Assembly: GCA_012976225.1 (NCBI GenBank)
Contig: JAAVVG010000002.1
Coordinates: forward strand, 1,550,001 to 1,614,000
Reading direction: 5' to 3'
Length of the DNA stretch: 64,000 bases
Origin: Golubevia sp. BC0850
Taxonomy: Eukaryota; Basidiomycota; Exobasidiomycetes; Golubeviales; Golubeviaceae
How positions within the stretch are numbered: position 1 is the stretch's first letter; every line of letters starts with the position of its first letter. Shown here in pieces: positions 24,801-34,431 of the stretch. The position numbers and the translations under genes are program-made. The notes under the pieces were generated by a model. That model ran no database searches. It was given only the letters and a program-made list of their open reading frames with translations, and was not told the origin of the DNA.

Positions 24801-25164
24801 GGACGAGAAAGAGGAAGAGGTAAGCAACGGACGGGACATCGATTGGGCAAGGGGGTGACCTAGGATCGCATTCAGGACACTGGCATCGCGATCCATAGGG
24901 TGCAAAGCATTGCTACTTTTTGATAGAATTGGCGTCTCTGTACCCGCCTTGGATAAGAGATTGGAAACGGAATCCTTTGCGTATAAGCTCCCCTCTCCTC
25001 TCCCCTCCTCCCTCTGCTCCTGATGCATATCCGATCTGATCTGCCCCCTCTTCTCTCCTCCTGTTTGAACTGACCTTGTCTATCAATGCTCTCTGATTTA
25101 CTGTGATAGCTTCATCTTTGCTGCTACTCTGTAATAAAGCAGCTCTGGCTGCGATGTCAGCCAT
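18830..25164 (-). CDS. DUF3684-type giant protein with HSP90/sacsin-like ATPase domain
   Basis: Nine exons (25164-25075, 24947-23475, 23400-22996, 22911-22115, 22035-20894, 20802-20786, 20700-20646, 20568-20177, 20092-18830) give about 1877 residues. Near residue 100 stands FRELLQNADDAGA, the N-box of the GHKL ATPase fold, followed by DRIGAFGVGFYSLF, its glycine loop, as in sacsin and HSP90. The rest matches the fungal DUF3684 architecture: FVAPAEDLLE, YEQLGSPRLSTLMEE and, at the C-terminus, STYFSMAHELAHNRISSHDA, an HExxH-like HELAH. Proteins of this family have no settled function; an ATP-driven chaperone-like role is inferred from the fold. A 17-nt exon (DANAKM) is needed to reach FVAPAED. 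The 84-nt intron at 20176-20093 has no stop and is a multiple of three, so it is called from the GTGAGT donor and the family match SRARLQEVLLF. The gene is divergent from the 25394 gene, with 229 bp between the ATGs. Confidence 0.88.
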
Positions 25165-25393
25165 TCTATCTGTCAAGCTTGCTAAGGATTAACCCGACTT
25201 TCTTGCTGTTAATCTCTCTAGCTCTACTTGGGTTTGCTAAGATTCCTCAAATCAAAATATGTGAATGACTCTATTCTCTTGTAGACTGGATTGTGTAGGA
25301 GGGAGAGACAGAGCAACAAGACAGCACCAAGAACAAGGATCGCCACCTTTGATCTTATTCCTCATCCACCACCATCATCACCCATCCTCAGTG
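25165..25393. promoter_or_regulatory. Shared divergent promoter region
   Basis: Only 229 bp separate the ATG of the DUF3684 gene (-) from the preferred ATG of the disordered-protein gene (+), so both promoters must lie here. No TATA box is visible. An in-frame upstream ATG at 25265 would add 43 residues to the + strand gene. Confidence 0.5.
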
Positions 25394-28300
25394 ATGGCAT
25401 CTACATCCAAGAAGAAGATCGAAGACAATGACAATGAAGCAGATTCAGAATCAGGTTACGCGGCAGGTTATCTATCTGATCCACCAGCTACAGCAGAGCA
25501 AGTAAGCACCAGGGTTGACAAGATTAGAAAGTTAGCAAATGAGAGAAGGAAAGATTCAAAGTCGTATGATCTAATCAATTATTATCAAGAAAAGTATCCA
25601 AATCACATTTCTTCAAAGAGAATCAATTCAAAAATCATTTATCCTTCAGCTCATTCTGGAAGAGGAGGTACTTCTTCTTTTAATTTACCTTCAAATTACG
25701 TTTACAATTCAAGTCCAACTATTTTGAATTGGTTAAATGGTATGGAAAAGATGATGGAAGGTACAAGAGGTAAAGATGGTTGGTTAATACCAGATGGGGA
25801 TGAACCTGCAAGAAGAGGTCTTAGAGGTGCAAGAGAGAGAAGAGGAAAAGGTTTGAAGGAACAGATCGATTTGTTCAGAGAGAGTCAAAAGGATAAGAAA
25901 TCTAGAGCTGAAACTGATAGAGAATGGAGAGCTACGTTCGATCAGAAAAGGAAAGATAAGGGCAGAGCACCTTATTATGAAAGAAGGATTAGGCCTGCTG
26001 CTCAGCAGGATGCAAGTGGCAATAGAGAAAGAATCTTTGAAACTCCAAGTTTACCTTCAGATGATGATGATCAAGGTCCAAATTCTGAGGAAAGAATGGA
26101 TTATTTGAGAACTAGATTGAAGAATTCTAGATTTCCAGTGGATTTACTCAAACTTTATGATGAAACTAACGAGTGGAGCTCTTCCTCTGAAGAAGATGAG
26201 GACGCAATAAGAGCTGGATTCCCTCATACTGTAGAAGAAGCTGTCAGATTGCATAATGAAAGGAAGCACAAGAGAAAGGTTAGAAGAGTGGAGATAGTGG
26301 AGAAAGCAGTTGAGGAAGAGGTAGATTCTCTTTTGGAGGAGGAACAGCAAGAAGGAGCAAGAGACATCTTCGATGCTGATGGAGTTCTAAAAGAGGTCAT
26401 TACAACTTCAGATAGAGGAGAGCTTTCAGAGGTGATTTCTGGAACTGACTCTTCGGAGGAAGGTCACGGAGATGGAGACGTACACGCTCAAGGAGCTGGT
26501 TCTGCTAAAACTTCAAAGGAAGGAGAAGAATTGCAAAACGAACAAGAAGAAGCTTGGAAGAGAGAAGATCAAGAAAGACAAAGGCATTCATCCTCTAGAC
26601 CTCCGAACTCAAACTCAAACTCAAACCCTCCAAACCTTTTCGATCAAAGGTATTCCTTAGCTACTCCTTCTCAACCTCTTCTCTCTGGAAGTCAAGGAAA
26701 TGGAAATGGAAGCGTCACTCCTATTCGTTCTCTCAATGGAAGCAGTCCTTCAAACAGAGGTTCAATCACTTTCAATCCATCTCCCAAACCTCATCATAAT
26801 CAACTAAATGCCAACGGAAGTCAACCTTCTCATTCTACTCCTATCTCTAAATCAAACGTCAAATCTCAATCTCAAAGTCGCAACAGTCAGAGTCAACCCA
26901 GGTCTAAACTTCCAACTCCAATCGCTTCTCAAAAGTCCGTTCCTTCCCCTCTTACCCGCAAGCGAGGTTCCTCCTATGAAGCAGTAGATGAAGAGCAAGC
27001 AAACCCACTTCCTAAGGCAGCTTCTTCAGAAAAGTCGGATTCAGAAACTGAGCCTGAAATTCAAGATCAAGATGAAATTCGGAGAGGTAATGATTCATTG
27101 GTCGCAATCGCACAAGCTGTCACTGCTTCCGATCCTCGTTTCAAGAATAATGTCTTTTCTTCTTCTACTTCTCAAATGGTTCAATCTACTGCAGCTAAAA
27201 TCGATGGAAAGCGTAGAGGCAGAGGTTCTTCTCAATTGAATGGAAAGGAGCTTCCACCTCTTGATCTGGATAGAAAGAGAGAAAGAGTTTTAGATGAGAG
27301 AAATGTAGAGAATGAGGATCAAGAGGATGAGGGGGAGGAGGAAGAAAGAAATCATCAAATGGAAATTCAAGTCGATCAAGTCGAGGATGACGAGATTCAA
27401 GTCGAAGGTACTAATGAAGAGAAGGACGATGGGATGGAGTTAGAATTAGAAGATAGATTAGAAACGAATCTCAATCCAAGTTTCCAGAAGTCTCTTGAGG
27501 ATCTAGTCGAAGACGAAGAGGTAGATCAATTAGAATCAACTCAACAAATGGAATCTCAAGAACCCATAAAAGCAAGACATCCACAACAGGCTTCAACTTC
27601 AATGCCAGCTTCTGCTTCGACCTCAAACTCAGCTTCCAAACCTAGAAATAGAACTAAGAGTCAAGATCCAGCTGAGTCTCAAATTAATATGGCTAGGAAG
27701 AAAAGTACTAGGGGTGAGATTCAACAGAAGAAAGTTGAGCTGATGAAGAATGAATTGAATCAGAGAAATGGAGAAATCTATGGAAACGGTGATGGAGGTT
27801 CTTCTGTTGATCAACTGGACAGTCAAATGCCAGATGAGGAAGTTGAGCATGGACAAGTCGAAGATGAAGCAACTGCAAATGAACAAGGCAAAGGAAAAGA
27901 AAAGGCTATTCCTCCAGTTCCAACCTTCCCAACTCCCACCAAGATCAATTCTCAAAGAAGTGGGTCTTCGAAGATGTCAACTCCTACTAAAAGTACCAAC
28001 CAGAATAAATCACTCTCTCCTCAAAAGGTAGCTGGATCTCAGACTCCTTCAAATGTCAAGTCCCATCCAAATTTGGAGATTACTAAAGCAGGCAGTCCAA
28101 CTAAGACTTTCTCTCCATCCTCTTCCAAAGGCTCTTACTCAAATCTTGGAAATCAGCATTCTTCTATGGTTGACACTCCTCCAAGAAAGGAAGCGCCTCA
28201 TCCAGGTTTGCTCTCTCCTACTGGATCAAGTACCTCTTCACGTTCCAAATCTCGTTCTCACTCTAGCTTCAGTGCCATGAGAATGGAGGTCGCTGTGAAA

Positions 28301-29041
28301 TCTTCCCCTAGACGCAGCTTGAGCGGGAATGGATTGGAAACCACTCATGAAGATCAAAGTGGAAATGTTGGAAGCGACATGGGTGGCAAGGAGGAAGAGA
28401 TTGAAAATGAAGGGGAGAGAAACGAGGAGATAGAAGAAGTAGAAAGGATTGAAGCAGCTGAGGATGAAGGAGAAAACACCTCCACTCCAACTAATCAGAT
28501 TTTGAACAATGATTTACAAAATGGAAACCTCGCTGATCAAGAAGATGGAGATGATGAAGAGGAAGAAGGTTATGTTACTTCTCTGCCAAACAAATTCTCT
28601 CCTCAATCTCAATCCAAAGGCTCTAAATCTCGCAATTACTCTCAAGGCGATATCTCCTCTCGCTCTAACGGAATCGAGAAATCAAAGTCTAAGGTTGGAA
28701 GTTTTTCAATCATGAAACAGAGTTCCGGAGCCAGTCAGAAGAGCAATTATCAAACCGCTTCAGATTACAACACTCCTAGAGAAGCTCCAGATTACAATAT
28801 CCCAAAAGAAGTCAATGAAGATGATCAACATTCTGACTTGGAGAAGGGAAAGAAGAGATTGAGAGAGGGAAGTCAGGAGGAGGAAGGGGTTGAGGAGAGG
28901 TTTGTCGAAGAGGAAAATCTTCCAGATGATAGAACTCCAAAGAGAACCAAGTCCTATGGAACTTCCGATCAACTGCCTTCTCATCTTCAGGAAGTAGAGG
29001 CCCCTAGTCCCTCCGCTGTTCAAGTTCAAAATCAGTTGTAA
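25394..29041 (+). CDS. Large disordered protein, family not recognised
   Basis: A single uninterrupted reading frame of 1215 residues, exceptional in this intron-rich window. The first 320 residues look folded or conserved: a region with DKIRKLANERRKDSK, then SKRINSKIIYPSAHSG, SSPTILNWLNGMEKMMEG, GLRGARERRGKGLKEQIDLF and two acidic blocks (DEVDEE-like). The remainder is low-complexity, alternating Ser/Gln/Asn-rich stretches with acidic Glu/Asp runs and basic KKKST-like patches, plus one NLS-like PKRTKSYG near the end. This composition suggests a nuclear or scaffold protein. I started at 25394 because the upstream in-frame extension from 25265 is leader-like (a His run and LILFLI), but that start cannot be excluded. 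The codons are notably A/T-rich (AGA, CAA, TTA). Confidence 0.8.
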   Translation: MASTSKKKIEDNDNEADSESGYAAGYLSDPPATAEQVSTRVDKIRKLANERRKDSKSYDLINYYQEKYPNHISSKRINSKIIYPSAHSGRGGTSSFNLPSNYVYNSSPTILNWLNGMEKMMEGTRGKDGWLIPDGDEPARRGLRGARERRGKGLKEQIDLFRESQKDKKSRAETDREWRATFDQKRKDKGRAPYYERRIRPAAQQDASGNRERIFETPSLPSDDDDQGPNSEERMDYLRTRLKNSRFPVDLLKLYDETNEWSSSSEEDEDAIRAGFPHTVEEAVRLHNERKHKRKVRRVEIVEKAVEEEVDSLLEEEQQEGARDIFDADGVLKEVITTSDRGELSEVISGTDSSEEGHGDGDVHAQGAGSAKTSKEGEELQNEQEEAWKREDQERQRHSSSRPPNSNSNSNPPNLFDQRYSLATPSQPLLSGSQGNGNGSVTPIRSLNGSSPSNRGSITFNPSPKPHHNQLNANGSQPSHSTPISKSNVKSQSQSRNSQSQPRSKLPTPIASQKSVPSPLTRKRGSSYEAVDEEQANPLPKAASSEKSDSETEPEIQDQDEIRRGNDSLVAIAQAVTASDPRFKNNVFSSSTSQMVQSTAAKIDGKRRGRGSSQLNGKELPPLDLDRKRERVLDERNVENEDQEDEGEEEERNHQMEIQVDQVEDDEIQVEGTNEEKDDGMELELEDRLETNLNPSFQKSLEDLVEDEEVDQLESTQQMESQEPIKARHPQQASTSMPASASTSNSASKPRNRTKSQDPAESQINMARKKSTRGEIQQKKVELMKNELNQRNGEIYGNGDGGSSVDQLDSQMPDEEVEHGQVEDEATANEQGKGKEKAIPPVPTFPTPTKINSQRSGSSKMSTPTKSTNQNKSLSPQKVAGSQTPSNVKSHPNLEITKAGSPTKTFSPSSSKGSYSNLGNQHSSMVDTPPRKEAPHPGLLSPTGSSTSSRSKSRSHSSFSAMRMEVAVKSSPRRSLSGNGLETTHEDQSGNVGSDMGGKEEEIENEGERNEEIEEVERIEAAEDEGENTSTPTNQILNNDLQNGNLADQEDGDDEEEEGYVTSLPNKFSPQSQSKGSKSRNYSQGDISSRSNGIEKSKSKVGSFSIMKQSSGASQKSNYQTASDYNTPREAPDYNIPKEVNEDDQHSDLEKGKKRLREGSQEEEGVEERFVEEENLPDDRTPKRTKSYGTSDQLPSHLQEVEAPSPSAVQVQNQL

Positions 29042-29602
29042 TGTTTGCGTTTAATTTTTATTTTCTTCTTCTTGTATTTTCCTTCTCTTGTCTTCCCGCT
29101 TTTCATTTCTTTTTCTCCTTTTTTCAAACTCATTTAAAAAACATCAGGTCTCTTTTTCCCCAATTCACATAAAGTTCTTTCTCCCCTCCTCTCAACAAAC
29201 AACTCAGTCAAGCATTTCTGTAGTCCAGTTCCAGTTTTTCAGAAACAATTCACGCATTTATACACAAACATTTTTCGAACGGAACCCTTTTTGATGATGC
29301 TGTCCACCGAATTTTTTTGTTTTTGCCGCGGCGTGAAGAAATGATTGACAACTGAACAAAACAGCAGAAAACAAGTTCTATAATGAGAACGCTGTTTTCC
29401 TTGTTCAACAACTTGTAGGAGGAGGCGAGGGGGTTCCCAAATTCTCTGCCTGCAAGGGCTGTGTCTGCCGTGTCAAGTGAAGTCACTCCGAACTCAATTC
29501 CTTTATATCTTCTCTTCTCTACTCTACTCTACTCTTTTTGTCTCTTCTAAAAGTGTTCTTTCGCATTTCAACTTCAGTCTTTTATTCTTCGAGGGCTACG
29601 AA
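29042..29602. other. Intergenic region before the KRE6-like gene
   Basis: 3' flank of the disordered-protein gene and promoter of the KRE6-like gene. The last 100 bases contain a (CTCTA)n-like run at about 29515-29537 and CT-rich sequence, as in fungal leaders. No gene seen. Confidence 0.5.
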
Positions 29603-32600
29603 ATGAGTTCATCAAACATAAACGAAGAGGCAGAAAAGCAACCCTTATTTTCATGTCCCTCAGCTTCAACCCAATCTTCAGATCATTTTCAGCCTTCTAG
29701 TTCAGATCTAGGATGTTTCAATTCAAATTCAAGTTCAAGAGTCCCTAGACCTCGTGAGTCAAGCTCAACAGCTTCTCACAATCAAAATAGGATTACAGAC
29801 TATGCTGGAGTCGTCTCTCTTTACGACCGTCCTTCTACCTCGACCAATCTGGGTATCTCATCTCAGGTAGATAATATTGATGCAAGAGGGTTCAGAGAGT
29901 CAAGACGATTTCAGGTGAGAATAAGCAACTGAATTTCTTTGTTGACACTTTATTAGACTGACCCCAAGTTTGTCTTTCTAGACCGGAATTACTTCCTCAA
30001 AATCCGATTCTCTAAATCTCAGCGAGAAACAACATATTCGTTCAGCTTCGGTTGTGAATCCTTTCAGCCTCAACTCTTTCAATCCAGAGAAAGGTCGAAG
30101 CAACAGCGACTTTTACTCTGACTCCGATCACTCGTCTCACCCTGTCTTGAATGGTCAAGGCTCTTTCAAGAGCGGTTACGTCTCCTGCAGCAACAACGGG
30201 GATGGGGACTTCTGGAGGACAAAGGAACAAGGTTGGGAAAAAGAAGAAGATGACGACTTGCACGACCCGAACAAAGACATACGGTAAGTGTACCAGGTCC
30301 TTTCTTCTCAACCAGAATAGGATTGAGCTCTTCTCAGAAGTCTAACTCTCGTTTATTTATTCATTTCCATTCTTCCAGCTCTCAATCTGCATGGTCAAGC
30401 CGAAGAGTCTGGCAAGACGTCTTTGCCTTAGTACTTCTAGTTTCAGGTATCACGACGCTGTTCCTTCTCTGGCCTGTTCTCAATGCCTATGGACTTCTGA
30501 GTTCTGTCGATTCCTCTTCGACCGCAGTTGAGGTCGACCAAACCGATGGATGGGGAGGGTTCGCTCTCATCGATCCAGATACACCTGTCTCAGCCTACAC
30601 TGAAATCTCTCCAAACACTGGAGAAGAGTATCAGCTCGTTTTCTCAGACGAATTCGAGACAGAAGGTAGAAGCTTCTATCCTGGCGATGACCCCTTCTGG
30701 GAGGCTGTGGATCTTTGGGTGAGTTAGGACTTTGGCCGGCAAGATTGTTCAAATTCTTGGGCTCTCGCAGCTCGCACGCTTCCTCATCTCCCATCTTCCT
30801 TCTCCCTCCTTTTCCAACCTCGTGTGATGGTCTCTTGCATCAATTCTCAAAGTACTGGCGTAAGTCTCTCGAAACATCGACGTTCTTTCTTCCCAGCTGA
30901 CTTGACTTTTTCTTTTCCTCTCAGAAACTCAAAATTATGAATGGTTGAGTATTCTGACTTTGGTCTCCTTAGAGAGAGAGAGAGCGATGTTGGAATCATT
31001 CCGGACGTCTACTTACTTACCATCTTGCTTCGGCTGTTCCATTTTCCACCTTCTTCCTCTCGATGTTTAGGTACTCACCTGCTGCCATCACTACCAAAGA
31101 CGGCTCCCTTCAGATCACGTTGAGCGAGACGCCAAACCAGTGAGTACCTCAGAAGAATTCACTTGATCGGACAAGCAAGTCTGATCAGTCTCATTCTCTC
31201 TCTCACTTCTTCCCAAAACCTACTAAAAAGTGATTTGAACTTTCGTGGTGAGTGATAAATTGAAGACTGAGTCAAGGATCTCGTTCAGACTTACTCTCTC
31301 ATCCACCCTCTGTTCGTTCATAGGCGGCCTTCTTTCTTCTTGGAACAAATTTTGCTTCCAGGGAGGGTATGTGGCTGCTTCTGTCAGGCTTCCAGGTCAT
31401 AGTAATGTTGCAGGTAAGACGGTGGAATGCGAGGAGGGAAAAGAGGGAAGGGAGAAAGATGGTTCCAAAAGTAATCACTTGACAAGGGTAGACCGACATT
31501 TATCTTACACATTCCCATGCTATACTCTCCTCTTTGGTTCTTCTAGGTCTCTGGCCAGGTGAGTTCTAGCTTCAAAAGAGATGTCGACGACTCCTCTAAC
31601 CCCTGAATTCTGACACTCTTTTTCCGACTCACCTTCCTGGTTCAGCTATCTGGATGATGGGAAATCTCGGTAGAGCTGGATATGGAGCATCTTTGGATGG
31701 GACTTGGCCGTAAGTACATAGATAGAGCAAAGCTGAAGCGGGATGTTGGGAACGAGAGTCCTTCGCTTGTTCTCACGCGCACTTACGAAATTTATTTGTT
31801 CAATTCAATTCAATCATCCCTCAACCCTATTTCAATTTTCCCTCCGAAAGCTACTCCTACGAATCCTGCGATGTAGGAACTCTGCAGAATCAAACCGACT
31901 GGACTGGATATCCTGAGGCAGCTAGCACTGCTGGCGATGTGGTATGGAATAGGCAGTACAATACGAAGGCTCTGAGGTAAGATTTCGAAATTCAAGTATG
32001 CCTCGGACATCTACTTCCAATGTGGTGAAGTCTTACCTCTTCTCTTTCCTCTGATCTTAACTTCAAGTTGGGCTACTGGTCAACGATTTTCTGGTGAGTT
32101 GAGAGACCCTTTTGGTTGGGACAATGAAGCGCCTATCTACCCTGTCTCATCCACCCCCCTCCTTTTCTATCAGCTTGTACCTGCCCTGAGGACTCAGACC
32201 TACACCCAGGTGAGAAGAGAGAGAACAAGTGACTTGCTTTGTCGCTGGAGTCTTAACCCCTTGTCGCGAACCCGCCACTATTCACTCTTTTCTTGTCTTC
32301 TCCCTACATAGGACCTCAACTCGCCAATGGGAGTCTCGTCGGGAGATCAGCTCCAGAGATCGACATCTTTGAGGCCCAATCTGACGGAACAAATATGCAA
32401 CTTTCTCAGTCGCTTCAAATGGCGCCCTTCAACAACCTCTACACTTCGAGTAACTCGACTGGTCCTGCTTACATTCTTCACTCCGAGACAGCTCAACAGA
32501 ATTCATACACAGGAGCAGTTCTACAGCAAGCTTTCTCGTATATCAGTGACATTTTGGATCAGAATGCCACCCAGTATGATGGGGGCGGTTAGTAAGGTCA

Positions 32601-33804
32601 CACTACCTGACTGAAGCTCTCAGTGACCTCAGTCTTTCACCCTCCGAACCTTAAACTGTTTCCACAAAGCTTCGAGTCTTTTTCTGGTGCTGATTTATTT
32701 TCTGTTTCTCTCATCCAGATTTCGGAGTTTACGGAGTAGATGCGAGTAGATGCACAAATCGAGAGACGAACACTGCAGAAACGCTGACCTGCTTCCCATC
32801 TGTTTCACCAGTACACGCCAGGTCTGAACGGATCCCTGACTTGGATCAACAGCGGAGCTCCGTCTGTCACTCTCACCAACCATGCCTTGGAGGAAGATCC
32901 CGTGGTTAAGATCTCTCGTCGTCCAGTCTCGAACGAGCCGTAAGTTTCGAACTCTCAGTGCTCCCGAATTCTCTCTTCTGGGTCTAACGTCTAACGATTC
33001 TCTTCTCATCTCAGGATGTACTTGATCATGAACCTGGGTATAAGTCAATCTTTTGGGACACCGGCGAGTAGCAGCGGTTGCGAATCCTTTTAACTAATCT
33101 TTCTCTGACCTCCGTCTCTCTCCCTCTCTCTCTCAGAATTGGGTAAGTATCTTTCAGCAATCAGGGTCGAGAAGAAGTGTGGAGCTCAGGTTCTCGCGGA
33201 AGGAAACCGAACTCCCCCCCCCCCCCCCCCCCTTGCCTTCGACTCATCTTTTGCTCAGGACGATCTCACTTGGCCCAATGTCATGAGTGTCGATTGGAGT
33301 GAGTTCGCTGTTTTTTCGAGAATGCTTTATGCCACGCGTCAACCAAACTCTGTTCTCTTTAACTCTGACAGTTCGAGTCTATCAGCCCAAGGATGCTGTC
33401 AACATCGGATGCGATCCAGAGGGTTAGTGCCATCGACAACAATTTCGTCTTCCCCGTCCTTGCTAAAACATCTAATCCTCTCATTTTTAATTCTTTCCAA
33501 AAAGACTACCCCACCAATGACTTCATCCAAAAGAACGAAGACGCTTACACTAACGCTGATTACAAGTTGTGGGGAGAAGGAGGGTATAATGGTACCTGGT
33601 GAGACATCCTTCGAAGATTCAAATGGCCGCTCGGCTCTATTTCCAGCTCCCTGACCAAATCTACAAACTACTTGTTCTTCCTTCAGGCCAAGGAATAGGC
33701 TCGCTCCAGAAGGCTGCAGCGCCTCTGTCAGTGAAGCCGTGCCTTCAAAATCCAAGGCTGTCTACTATCCATCCGCCTCGGTAGCAATTGGCAAATCTTG
33801 GTAG
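29603..33804 (+). CDS. KRE6: KRE6/SKN1-like beta-1,6-glucan synthesis protein (GH16)
   Basis: Twenty-two exons give about 734 residues: 29603-29914, 29982-30283, 30379-30718, 30853-30859, 30925-30943, 31071-31139, 31231-31247, 31324-31413, 31547-31558, 31646-31709, 31851-31976, 32068-32093, 32174-32209, 32312-32587, 32719-32741, 32812-32939, 33015-33063, 33137-33142, 33259-33298, 33372-33422, 33505-33598, 33687-33804. It is a type II membrane protein: Ser-rich cytosolic tail of about 210 residues, one membrane helix (VFALVLLVSGITTLFLL), then a GH16 domain. Family landmarks in order are YQLVFSDEFETEGRSF, SSWNKFCFQGGY, GLWPAIWMMGNLGRAGYG, ACTCPED, the active-site-type APEIDIFEAQ, EPMYLIMNLGIS and MSVDWIRVYQ. 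The fungal homologues act in cell-wall beta-1,6-glucan assembly in the secretory pathway. Exons 4, 9 and 18 are microexons (7, 12 and 6 nt). Introns 15 and 17 are modelled with GC donors; the other donor choices either drop two family residues or break frame. SKN1 is an equally fair name. Confidence 0.86.
33214..33232 (+). repeat. Poly-C tract of 19 bases
   Basis: Uninterrupted C run inside intron 18 of the KRE6-like gene. It sits in the pyrimidine-rich part before the acceptor at 33258. Length may be unreliable, since such runs are prone to sequencing error and slippage. Confidence 0.85.
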
Positions 33805-34431
33805 AAGTTTTATTTTATTCTTCCTGTACACATCTCGCATCTCATACAGCTTGTTCTCCGAAAGATCCTTCTCTTCCCAGACTTCTGATTCTCTCTCAAC
33901 AAATAAAGAACATTAAAGAATATTGCGCTTGACTTTCTCCGATTTTCTTATTTCCTCCCCATGTCTTTATCTCAATACTGCCGATTCTTCACTACAGGCA
34001 TACTTACTTGCAAAAAGCCAGCCTCAGATTAGAAAGCGCTCTCGGATCTCATCAGTCTTAGAACGAAACGAATGTCGCTACACGATCCTAACACCCTTGA
34101 TCAAGGTCCTGAAAGCCGACGAAGAAGAGGTAAGACTTCGAGAGTTTTGCCACGCACGATTCGATCAAGAAAAAGAAGGCGTCAAAGACGTGAGTGAAGT
34201 CATTGTCATTTAGTCATCAAAAAGGTGAAGTACAAGATCTCAGCGAGCCCAAAAAGATGTAGGAAAAAAGTGTAACAATGCGAGGTTGAGTTTTGGCGTC
34301 AAGTTCTTAAGGCTCGAACAGATAATGAGGAGGCGAAGAGAAAATTAAAGGGAATAGCAGCCAAAGACAGGCAACAAGAGAGGTGAAGCAGAGGGAGGAA
34401 TGAACAGAGAGAAAGGGAAAGAGGTAACGCT
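33805..34431. other. Convergent intergenic region
   Basis: Between the 3' ends of the KRE6-like gene (+) and the sugar transporter gene (-). Only short non-conserved open frames. An AATAAAG-type sequence at 33902 may help 3' end formation of the KRE6-like transcript. Confidence 0.5.
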
